Of a DNA stretch of 17,173 nt, positions 6,121 to 13,041 are shown piece by piece. Source of the DNA: Bacteroidales bacterium UBA3630 (GTDB taxonomy: Bacteria > Bacteroidota > Bacteroidia > Bacteroidales > P3); NCBI GenBank assembly GCA_002373995.1, contig DFLB01000030.1, forward strand, positions 1 to 17,173, given 5' to 3'. A program made the translations under genes and the position numbers. The notes beneath the pieces were generated by a model. It was not told the origin of the DNA. It made no database searches and saw only the letters and a program-made list of their open reading frames with translations. Every line of letters starts with the position of its first letter. Position 1 is the stretch's first letter.

Positions 6121-6132
6121 TATGTATCTTTG
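6100..6132 (+). promoter_or_regulatory. Promoter of the surface lipoprotein operon
   Basis: TATCTTTG (6125-6132) is a perfect -7 box. TTTTG (6100-6104), 20 bases upstream, is the -33 box and lies inside the terminator stem. Transcription should begin near 6138. No other complete promoter is seen before the terminator at 11470, so it probably drives all four downstream genes. Confidence 0.75.
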
Positions 6133-6458
6133 CACCGTCAAAAGGCGACAGGAGCCGATGACGAAGAAAGTGCATTTTCGCCTTATTCTGCAGTAGTGAA
6201 TCTCGACAACTCACTCAAAGAGAAATGCAGAGAATAAAGGGGGAATGGATACTTGCTATGACAACGTGTCGTAGTGGAGTTGATCCGCAACAAACCTTTA
6301 TTTTTTGCATTTCAGGGAGTCGAGACCCTACTACTGGAGAATAGAGAAAGATGGATGGCTCCACTTTCTTCATTTGAACCGATTCTGGACTACCCTGCCC
6401 GCGGGCCCGAGACAGGGGAAAAAGTTGCGCCCGGCACGGATACAGGGTATGCGGACAA
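6133..6458 (+). other. Long leader of the lipoprotein operon with predicted stem-loops
   Basis: About 320 bases separate the predicted transcript start from the first ATG, far more than at other genes here. AAGGCGA (6142-6148) pairs with TCGCCTT (6178-6184). AGAAAG-A-TGGA (6345-6355) pairs with TCCA-CTTTCT (6360-6369) around a TGGC loop, with one bulged A. GCCCGCGGGC (6397-6406) is a perfect palindrome. A 62-codon frame starting with GTG at 6274 ends in a stop that overlaps the next ATG (ATGA, 6459-6462), and a 28-codon ATG frame lies at 6258-6344. These may be leader peptides or chance. A weak second -7-like stretch (TA, six Ts, G) lies at 6299-6307. Confidence 0.45.
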
Positions 6459-7808
6459 ATGAAGAAAGAGACAACACTGAGGTTATGTACGGCCATTGCG
6501 ATGGCGATGATGCTCATGGTGAGCTGCACAAAGGACAGGCACCGCGGGGGCGGTGACGACGAGGGCTACGGCACGGCGACGGGCAAACATATTGTGCAGG
6601 AGACGATCATCGAAGCCAATGGTGATACAATAGTCCATAAATACATCTGGAACAACACCCAATTGCAACGCATGATAAGTGACATTTGTGATGTCAGTTT
6701 CAACTACAACGGTTCGCGTCTAATGTCGTTCACATACCACTACAACGATGGATCCACACTAACCGTCAATCTGAGTTACTCCGAGGAACGTCTGGCAAGC
6801 CTCAGCTACACCATATGCGACAGCATCGAAGAGAGATATGACTTCGAGTACAACGCCGAGGGTGAGATCAGCACCATGATGCTGTCGACGAGTACGCCCA
6901 CGCTCGGGGTTATAACGACCAGGAGCTTCAGCCTCACCTGGCAAGACGGCAACCTGATAGAGAAGCGCGACCAAGACGGTAACTATGACCGCTACCAGTA
7001 TGACACACACCCGACGGCATACTCACCCGACATTCCTGCAGCCTACTTCCTTCTCTTCGAGCCTGCACTGATTTCGGCCAACAACATCACAGCAATAGAA
7101 AGCACCACTACCAGCGGTCGTGAGCTATGCTACTTCCGCTGGACCTACACATCCGACGGCCACCCTGCCAGCAGAGTTATGAGTGGCGGTTCCATTGCAT
7201 ACTATCTCTACGCCGATGGCGACGGGAGCACAGGTGCTGGCAATGGTGGCACCCCCATTCCAGACGGTCCCGATATTTCTACCACACTGGCGGGTACGTA
7301 TTGGCAATGGAATAACTCAATATTTTTATCATTCGAGACTTTGTCCGAAGGGACATACATCTATGGATACAGCAATCCATTTACTTATACATACTCCGAC
7401 GGCAAAGGGACAATGCAAATGAATGGGGAAACATACACTCTCCAGTTAAGTGAAAATAATTCATTGTATTTATACCAACCCTCAGCAGACGCTGGATGGC
7501 TTTTTGTGCAAGCAGCGGAGGTGCAACCCACACTTGCTGGAACCTCATGGAGCTACCGTGAAATTGGGGATGGATGGTCTGAGTCGTTCTACATTGACTT
7601 CCGTACGGCCAAACAAGGTTATGTATCATATACATTTCATGACAGTTACTCCGGGCAACACAATAACACAACAAACAATTTCACCTATACCTATAGCGAC
7701 AACCATGGAGTAATCGTATATGATGACAATAATTATACAAGCGAATTTACCATTAACGGTGACACATTAATCTGGAACCAGCACATATTTCATCGCACAG
7801 GGGCATAA
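6459..7808 (+). CDS. Surface-type lipoprotein with two C-terminal beta modules
   Basis: This 449-residue protein begins with a lipoprotein signal (MKKETTLRLCTAIAMAMMLMVSC), then TKDRHRGGGDDEG, an acidic, Gly-rich stretch like the export signals that place Bacteroidota lipoproteins on the cell surface. Residues about 40-250 form a domain with YD-type beta strands (YDFEYNAEGEISTM, LTWQDGNLIEKRDQDGNYDRYQYD) that resembles the DUF4595 group; I am not certain of the family name. After a Gly-rich linker come two related lipocalin-like repeats, about 273-350 and 357-449, each starting with TLAGT and containing FTYTYSD. The C-terminal half is clearly AT-richer than the N-terminal half. The function is unknown. 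It is the first gene of an operon with two relatives and a beta-barrel protein. Confidence 0.8.
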   Translation: MKKETTLRLCTAIAMAMMLMVSCTKDRHRGGGDDEGYGTATGKHIVQETIIEANGDTIVHKYIWNNTQLQRMISDICDVSFNYNGSRLMSFTYHYNDGSTLTVNLSYSEERLASLSYTICDSIEERYDFEYNAEGEISTMMLSTSTPTLGVITTRSFSLTWQDGNLIEKRDQDGNYDRYQYDTHPTAYSPDIPAAYFLLFEPALISANNITAIESTTTSGRELCYFRWTYTSDGHPASRVMSGGSIAYYLYADGDGSTGAGNGGTPIPDGPDISTTLAGTYWQWNNSIFLSFETLSEGTYIYGYSNPFTYTYSDGKGTMQMNGETYTLQLSENNSLYLYQPSADAGWLFVQAAEVQPTLAGTSWSYREIGDGWSESFYIDFRTAKQGYVSYTFHDSYSGQHNNTTNNFTYTYSDNHGVIVYDDNNYTSEFTINGDTLIWNQHIFHRTGA

Positions 7809-7888
7809 AACTGTTTTCTTATACAGTACACCAAGAACCAATATACGATTTGAAGTATTAAAAACAACAAATTTTAAAACATAATATT

Positions 7889-8980
7889 ATGAAGAGATCA
7901 CTATTGTGGGTGGCGGTATTGGTGGTGGCGATGATGGGTGCCGGATGCCAGAAGGAGAGGCACCGCGGGGGCGGTGACGACGAGGGGTACGGCACGGCGA
8001 CGGGCAAGCACATAGTGCAGGAGACTGCTGTCAGCCCCGAGGGGAAGACCTTGGTCACCAAATACACGTGGAACAACACCCAGCTGCAACGGCTGACCAT
8101 TGCTGACAGCCTTGACGTCAGCTTCAGCTACAACGGCTCGCGCCTGACATCGTTCACCTATCGCTTCGGCACCGGCATGACACAGACCTACACGCTGGGC
8201 TATGCCGACAACCGCATAGTCAGCGCCAGCACAAACATGAACGGTCTGGAGCAGCGCTACGACTTCGAGTACAACGCCGATGGCGAGATCAGCACCATGA
8301 TGCAGTCGATGAGTATAGCAGCGATAGGTGTTGTATCGACCACGAACTACAGCCTCACATGGCAAGACGGCAACCTGATAGAGAAGCGCGACCAAGAGGG
8401 CTACTATGTCCGGTACCAGTATGACACACACCCGACGGCCTACACCCTTGACTTTCCGATGGCCTACTTCCTTGCCTCGGGTATGCCGAAGATGACGTCG
8501 GCAAACAACTTCACGAGGGTGGAGAGCTACAATGCCAGCGGGCGCGAGGTGCGCTACCTCTACTGGACCTACACCGCTGACGGGTACCCGAAGAGCAACG
8601 GGCGCGACGACGTAGGGTTCAACTACTACCTCTATGCCGACGGCGATGGCAGCACGGGCAACGGTAGCGGTGGCGGCAACGGTGGCGGCGGCACTACACC
8701 CACCGACATCATGAGCTCGATAACGGGCACACAGTGGGTAGCCTACGACCAGACCGTGAGCCAAAACGAAGTCATCACCCTGCACTTCACCTCAAGCAGC
8801 GAAGGAACACTGTCGTTTGTGGAGACGAACAGCGGCTACTCGGAGACGTTAGCATTCACATACACCTACAGCGCTGGCAACGGCAAGCTGTACTATGAAC
8901 AGGAAGAGCCCCTACCCTTCATCGTGACGGCCGACAAGAAACTGTATGCCGGGGAGCTGGAGTTTGAGCTCGTGCAGTGA
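7889..8980 (+). CDS. Surface-type lipoprotein, paralogue of the preceding gene
   Basis: This 363-residue protein has the signal MKRSLLWVAVLVVAMMGAGC, followed by QKERHRGGGDDEGYGTATGKHIVQE, nearly identical to the upstream paralogue. The first roughly 250 residues align with that protein throughout, including stretches of almost identical DNA (for example around 6538-6605 against 7958-8025, and 6928-7020 against 8349-8440). After a longer Gly-rich linker (about 255-273) there is a single C-terminal beta module, about 274-363, starting ITGTQW, different in sequence from those of the first protein. It arose by tandem duplication followed by change of the tail. It sits 80 bases after the first gene with no clear promoter of its own. 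Confidence 0.8.
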   Translation: MKRSLLWVAVLVVAMMGAGCQKERHRGGGDDEGYGTATGKHIVQETAVSPEGKTLVTKYTWNNTQLQRLTIADSLDVSFSYNGSRLTSFTYRFGTGMTQTYTLGYADNRIVSASTNMNGLEQRYDFEYNADGEISTMMQSMSIAAIGVVSTTNYSLTWQDGNLIEKRDQEGYYVRYQYDTHPTAYTLDFPMAYFLASGMPKMTSANNFTRVESYNASGREVRYLYWTYTADGYPKSNGRDDVGFNYYLYADGDGSTGNGSGGGNGGGGTTPTDIMSSITGTQWVAYDQTVSQNEVITLHFTSSSEGTLSFVETNSGYSETLAFTYTYSAGNGKLYYEQEEPLPFIVTADKKLYAGELEFELVQ

Positions 8981-9020
8981 GAGAAAGAACATGATCAATT
9001 CATTAAAACACTCAGAGAAT

Positions 9021-10151
9021 ATGAAAACGAACAAACAGACGTGGCTGTGGATAGCAGCAGTCATGGTAATGGCAGGCGTCATGGCGGCGGGTTGCGAGAA
9101 AGAGCACGGACGCGGCGGAGCCGACGATGAAGAAGGCGGCGGCGGTGGAAACGGCAAGCAACTGACCAAGATGACGGTGGTAGAGAACGGGATAGTAGCG
9201 ATGGTGGCGGAGATAGAGTGGGACGGCACAGAAGTGGGGCGATTGGTTGTCAAGGAAGCCACACAGGGGGGCACACTGAGCGACAGGGGCTATGCTGAGC
9301 CCACGTACAACAGGAGCGGCCTGATAGAGAGCATACTGGTGCACAGCAACGAGTACGGGATGAACCAGATGACAGACCTCTACTACAACGGTCAGCAGCA
9401 GGTGGAGACCATCGAGACGGGGACCCACGACATAGAGATAGACTACGACAACGAGGGCAAGATAAGCAGCATCACAGGCGACGGCGAGAGCATCGACATC
9501 ACATGGTACGGCAACAATCCGAGCCGCATCAGCACTGCCGAGGGCGCCATACGCCTCAGGTGGGGCACCCTGGACTTTCCGCTGAACGCGGTGCTGAAGA
9601 GCGTAGGCATCAAGGAAGGCCTGAACTGTCCGACGAGCATCACCAATGCCGAAGGCTACACGTACACCATCAGCTACGAGAGTCAGGACAACTATCCGGC
9701 GGTGGCCACCATTAGCGGCATTGCCGGCGAGGGGAGCGTGACGCAGATATACTTTGAGTATTCCGACGGCACGGGGGGCCAAGCGCCCGCTCCGACGTCG
9801 AGCTACAGGATATACTTCCACGCATACAATGGAGAAGGGGGAGACGTGTGGGACCAGAACGGGCACCGCAACACAGAATTGCGCTGCGCGGCCGGGAGCA
9901 CGCTGACGATATACGCAACGCCCAACAGCGGCTACTATTTCAGCCATTGGCAGGACGGCAACGACGATAATCCGCGGGTTATCAGCGTCACCGGCGATGC
10001 CGAATACGTAGCCTACTTTACACCAGAGAGTGGCGGCGGTAGCGATGAGGGCACGATGACCATCAATTTCAACGGCACGTCATGGCAGCCCTACAGTGTT
10101 GATTTCCACAATTATACGTATGAAAAACTACATAGCAAACCGCGCCTATAA
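9021..10151 (+). CDS. Surface-type lipoprotein with InlB-like B-repeat, cut short by a frameshift
   Basis: As read, this gives 376 residues, but the natural product is probably about 531. The signal MKTNKQTWLWIAAVMVMAGVMAAGC is followed by EKEHGRGGADDEEGGGGG, the same kind of acidic Gly-rich tether as in the two upstream proteins. Residues about 45-255 are a distant version of their YD-type domain (for example DIEIDYDNEGKISSITGD). Residues about 261-337 look like a divergent InlB B-repeat (GSTLTIYATPNSGYYFSHWQDG through VISVTGDAEYVAYFTP). From residue 344 a further beta module starts (TINFNGTSW) but breaks at the A5 run 10123-10127, ending in an unrelated LHSKPRL tail. ATG at 9021 is preferred over 8991 because it sits directly ahead of the signal peptide. 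Confidence 0.75.
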   Translation: MKTNKQTWLWIAAVMVMAGVMAAGCEKEHGRGGADDEEGGGGGNGKQLTKMTVVENGIVAMVAEIEWDGTEVGRLVVKEATQGGTLSDRGYAEPTYNRSGLIESILVHSNEYGMNQMTDLYYNGQQQVETIETGTHDIEIDYDNEGKISSITGDGESIDITWYGNNPSRISTAEGAIRLRWGTLDFPLNAVLKSVGIKEGLNCPTSITNAEGYTYTISYESQDNYPAVATISGIAGEGSVTQIYFEYSDGTGGQAPAPTSSYRIYFHAYNGEGGDVWDQNGHRNTELRCAAGSTLTIYATPNSGYYFSHWQDGNDDNPRVISVTGDAEYVAYFTPESGGGSDEGTMTINFNGTSWQPYSVDFHNYTYEKLHSKPRL

Positions 10152-10617
10152 GACATCCAACCTTAACAACGATGCAAATGTTTTGTTCTTTCTGGAGGCA
10201 TTTACCGGTTCCTATACACATGACGACTACTACAGTTATGCCGACTACCAAGATCCGAACCATACATTTACACCCACCGAAACACGTATCATCAACGGCG
10301 ATACACTAATAGCCGGAAACAATTACAATAAATACATGACAGTTAGATCCTCATACCGAGAGAACATTACCGCCATCGATCTTTCGGCCCTCACTATCAG
10401 TGCCACATGGAGCGAGGATGTGATTGATTATGAGCAATACTACAACAATTACGGGGTGAACTATAACACCTACACGCTGAGCGGCACCCTCAACAACTAC
10501 CACTGGGGGTGGACCTACAAGGGTACAGGGGCAGCAAACAGCACGGGAGCTGCCAGTCATAGAGCTCCCGCCAGGCAGATGAAGTACGGGGGCAAGACAG
10601 CGAATAGCAGAAAATAA
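10120..10617 (+). pseudogene. Displaced 3' part of the third lipoprotein gene
   Basis: This +1 frame continues the module that breaks off upstream. Skipping one A in the run at 10123-10127 joins TINFNGTSW...YTYE to NYIANRAYKTSNLNNDANVLFF, then a long beta-rich domain with ITAIDLSALTISATW and ending in HWGWTY, typical of C-terminal modules of Bacteroidales secreted proteins. The frame taken alone has no signal peptide and overlaps the upstream frame by 32 bases, so an independent gene is unlikely. The tail (about the last 28 residues) is basic and low in hydrophobics. A sequencing or assembly indel, a true frameshift mutation and programmed slippage are all possible; the first two seem most likely. 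Confidence 0.7.
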
Positions 10618-10654
10618 TCAAAACCAATACATTAACAACCAAAACAACACACAC

Positions 10655-11416
10655 ATGAAGAAGACATTATTAGCAATGGTGATGCTCAGCATGCTGGGCA
10701 TGGGTGCCGTGGAGGCACAAGGACATTTCAGCCTGCGATTAGGCGGGAACTTTCCGACGGGGAAATTTGCCGATGCGTCGGGCGATTTTTCGTCAGGGAA
10801 CCCTATCAACTGGGGCCTGCAAGACAACTCGAAGAAAGGCGGTGCCGGCATTGGCGTCATCGTGGGTGGCCAGTTCAAGTACGACATAGCGAGTGTGAAA
10901 GGGCTTGGCGTGCTGGTGTCGGTAGACGGGATGTACAACTCGCTGAACAGCGATGTGACAGACTACTATGACGACATGGTGGATGCGCGTGACAACTCGA
11001 CGACAGAGTTTTCTGTCACGCTGCCGACGTACTTCAACATACCGATCATGGCCGGACTGGGGTACACGCTGAAGGCGACGAACAACATCAGTGTATTTGC
11101 CGAGGCAGCGCTTGGAGCGAACATCCGCATCATCACCAACTATGTGGAGACCAGCTATACGTCAATGACGAACTATGAGCTGATAGCGACCAGCGAGTAC
11201 AACACGGCGACGACGTTTGCGTACCGTTTAGGCGCCGGCATCATGCTGAACGAGAAATACTCGATAGGCGTTGACTACTACTCGTTAGGCATGGCCAAGG
11301 CCGAGGGAACGGCATACACAGAGATCAACGGCAAAGAGCAGTCGAACGCGCCGAAATTCAAGGCCGGCAAGATAACGCCTGCGAATGTTGCCATCCGCTT
11401 TGGTATCAATTTCTAA
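10655..11416 (+). CDS. Outer-membrane beta-barrel protein
   Basis: This 253-residue protein has a type I signal peptide (MKKTLLAMVMLSMLGMGAVEA, cleavage before QG). The mature chain consists of alternating hydrophobic and polar strands with Gly- and aromatic-rich turns (HFSLRLGGNFPTGKF, GAGIGVIVGGQFKYD, YRLGAGIMLNEKYSIGVDYY) and ends in VAIRFGINF, with the terminal aromatic residue expected of BAM substrates. This fits the small porin-like or OmpW/OmpA-type barrels of Bacteroidota (OMP_b-brl group). Extracellular loops include an acidic Asp-rich segment (DVTDYYDDMVDARD). It is the last gene of the lipoprotein operon, 37 bases after the third lipoprotein, and is followed by a strong terminator. 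It may anchor or transport with the lipoproteins, but that is inference from position. Confidence 0.85.
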   Translation: MKKTLLAMVMLSMLGMGAVEAQGHFSLRLGGNFPTGKFADASGDFSSGNPINWGLQDNSKKGGAGIGVIVGGQFKYDIASVKGLGVLVSVDGMYNSLNSDVTDYYDDMVDARDNSTTEFSVTLPTYFNIPIMAGLGYTLKATNNISVFAEAALGANIRIITNYVETSYTSMTNYELIATSEYNTATTFAYRLGAGIMLNEKYSIGVDYYSLGMAKAEGTAYTEINGKEQSNAPKFKAGKITPANVAIRFGINF

Positions 11417-11432
11417 GGATGGATGCACGAGA

Positions 11433-11451
11433 CTGAAGGCATGGCCTTCGG
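11433..11451. other. Small hairpin ahead of the operon terminator
   Basis: CTGAAGGC (11433-11440) pairs with GCCTTCGG (11444-11451), with one T-G wobble and an ATG loop. It lies between the barrel stop and the main terminator and could protect the 3' end of the mRNA. Confidence 0.4.
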
Positions 11452-11469
11452 GACTTGCAGAAGAGAAGG

Positions 11470-11506
11470 GTCGGGAGCCAGAAGGCTGGCTTCCGACTTT
11501 TTTTTT
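11470..11506 (+). terminator. Rho-independent terminator of the lipoprotein operon
   Basis: GTCGGGAGCCAG (11470-11481) pairs with CTGGCTTCCGAC (11486-11497) over 12 positions with a single G-T wobble and an AAGG loop. Nine Ts (11498-11506) follow directly. This is the clearest intrinsic terminator in the window. Confidence 0.92.
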
Positions 11507-11551
11507 GCCGGGACACAATAAAAAAACACAGGGTGACGTTGTTAGGTGAGC

Positions 11552-13018
11552 ATGAGAAAAAGAGATTTGCCAACGATATGCCTATGTATTGCCTTGCTAA
11601 TGCCCATGATGAGCTATGGAGGCAGTGAGAATGTGCGCGTTACGGGTCAGCCGTCGTACCAATTCAAGTTTCAGCTGAAAGGGCTGACAGACACGATGCT
11701 GTATGTGGGGCGGCACTACAGAGACGAGGTGCAGCTGATGGACAGCACGCGGCTGGAGAAAGGGAAATACTGCTTTGCCGGTCGGCGGACATGGGAGAGA
11801 GGAATGTATGCCATAGTGAGGCAAGACCGGAAGACGGTGGTGGGTGATTTTGCGATTGACGACAGCCAAAAATTCAGCATCGAGGGCGACGACGCGATGA
11901 CGCCGGCGACGGTGCGCGTGGCGGGCAGCGAAGTGAACAGGGAGATGTTTGACTACTTAGCCACGCTGCAGGCTGCGCAGAAAGAGGCGCGTGAGATACG
12001 CGAGAAGAGGAAGAACACCGAGACACAGGCAGAAGCCGAGAAAGAAGAAGCTGCGCTGACGGCGCGGATGCTTGAATATCAAGGCCGGACGCTGCTGTCG
12101 GGGAAGAGGAATGTATTCTTCGAGCTGGTGAGAGACTGCGACAATCCGGATGTGCCGGAAGAAGAAGAAGACAAGGCGCGATACTTCAGGGTGCACTATT
12201 GGGACAGGCTGTTTGAGCCAATGGAGCAGGGAGCACGGAGAGCGGGAGGGGACGCCTATCTATACAGTCCGCAGCTGTTCAACAAGATGAACTACTTCTT
12301 CTTCGGGTTGCTGTACCATGCGGATGCGGACACGATATGCATGGAGATAGACAAGCTGATGGAGCGCATAGACGGGGACACGGCGATGCAGAGGTATGTG
12401 CTACAATACATTGAGCCGCGATACTTCCGATCGACGAAGAATATCGGATGGGATGCCGTGTGGTGCCACATTGCGAAAGAATACTACCTGAAGGGGAAAT
12501 GTGCGTGGGCGAGAGAGAGCGAGCTGTACCTGATGCAGCAGAACTATAAACGCATCAGCCAGAGCATTATCGGCGCGCACGGGCAAGAGCTATGGATGGC
12601 CGACACGAACCAGAGTCAAGATCCCAAGGAGTGGGTGAGCAGCCATAGGTTCCGGACGCCATACGTCATCCTGTGGTTCTGGGATCCTGACTGCCACCAC
12701 TGCCAAGAGCAGAGCGAAGAGCTGAAGAAGCTCTACGACGACATGGTGGCGAGGGGCGAGAAACGCTTCGAGGTCTACGCGGTGGGCTACGAGAGCGACG
12801 TAGAGAAGTGGAAGCGGTATGTCAGGGAGCACGACTTCAAATGGGTGAACGTTGGCGGCCCGAACGTCAACATCGACTACCAGGAAGCCTACAATGTGCA
12901 TGGAGCGCCGACGATGATCATACTGAACAGGAAGCGGGACATCATCATGAACAAAGTCATCGCCATCAAGAACCTGATGGGTTTCTTAGACGACTACGAG
13001 AAGAAGGGCAATAAATAA
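11552..13018 (+). CDS. TlpA-like thioredoxin-fold protein with DUF4369-like N-terminus
   Basis: This 488-residue secreted protein has a type I signal peptide (MRKRDLPTICLCIALLMPMMSYG). Residues about 35-115 resemble the DUF4369 beta domain found ahead of thioredoxin folds in Bacteroidota. A Glu/Lys-rich helical segment follows (about 141-178, likely coiled coil), then a region like DUF5106 (GKRNVFFELVRDCDNP, HYWDRL). The C-terminal thioredoxin fold has Cys381-His-His-Cys384 after ILWFWDPD, and cis-Pro453 in GAPTM. It probably acts in the periplasm as a disulfide reductase or isomerase. A GTG at 11546 is in frame, but it overlaps an AGGTG ribosome-binding-like sequence, so ATG at 11552 is preferred. 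It starts 45 bases after the terminator without a recognisable promoter and is followed closely by mutL. Confidence 0.85.
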   Translation: MRKRDLPTICLCIALLMPMMSYGGSENVRVTGQPSYQFKFQLKGLTDTMLYVGRHYRDEVQLMDSTRLEKGKYCFAGRRTWERGMYAIVRQDRKTVVGDFAIDDSQKFSIEGDDAMTPATVRVAGSEVNREMFDYLATLQAAQKEAREIREKRKNTETQAEAEKEEAALTARMLEYQGRTLLSGKRNVFFELVRDCDNPDVPEEEEDKARYFRVHYWDRLFEPMEQGARRAGGDAYLYSPQLFNKMNYFFFGLLYHADADTICMEIDKLMERIDGDTAMQRYVLQYIEPRYFRSTKNIGWDAVWCHIAKEYYLKGKCAWARESELYLMQQNYKRISQSIIGAHGQELWMADTNQSQDPKEWVSSHRFRTPYVILWFWDPDCHHCQEQSEELKKLYDDMVARGEKRFEVYAVGYESDVEKWKRYVREHDFKWVNVGGPNVNIDYQEAYNVHGAPTMIILNRKRDIIMNKVIAIKNLMGFLDDYEKKGNK

Positions 13019-13030
13019 ATTGAGAAATCA

Positions 13031-13036
13031 GGAGAC
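13031..13036 (+). promoter_or_regulatory. Ribosome binding site that supports the GTG start of mutL
   Basis: GGAGAC at 13031-13036, preceded by A at 13030, gives AGGAGA five to six bases before GTG at 13042. Clear Shine-Dalgarno sequences are rare in this window, so this one helps fix the start. Confidence 0.6.
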
Positions 13037-13041
13037 GAACA

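Noticed and set aside
6900..8450. Rhs/YD-repeat toxin system
   Set aside because: YD-like strands occur in the lipoproteins, but the proteins are short, lipid-anchored, and lack Rhs core signatures, a toxin tail and an immunity gene.
7901..9947. Long minus-strand frames opposite the second and third lipoproteins
   Set aside because: Antisense shadows. The + strand frames have signal peptides, lipoboxes and paralogy to each other.
6459..11416. Polysaccharide utilisation locus
   Set aside because: There is no SusC-type TonB receptor, SusD-like protein or carbohydrate-active enzyme; the barrel is too small for SusC.
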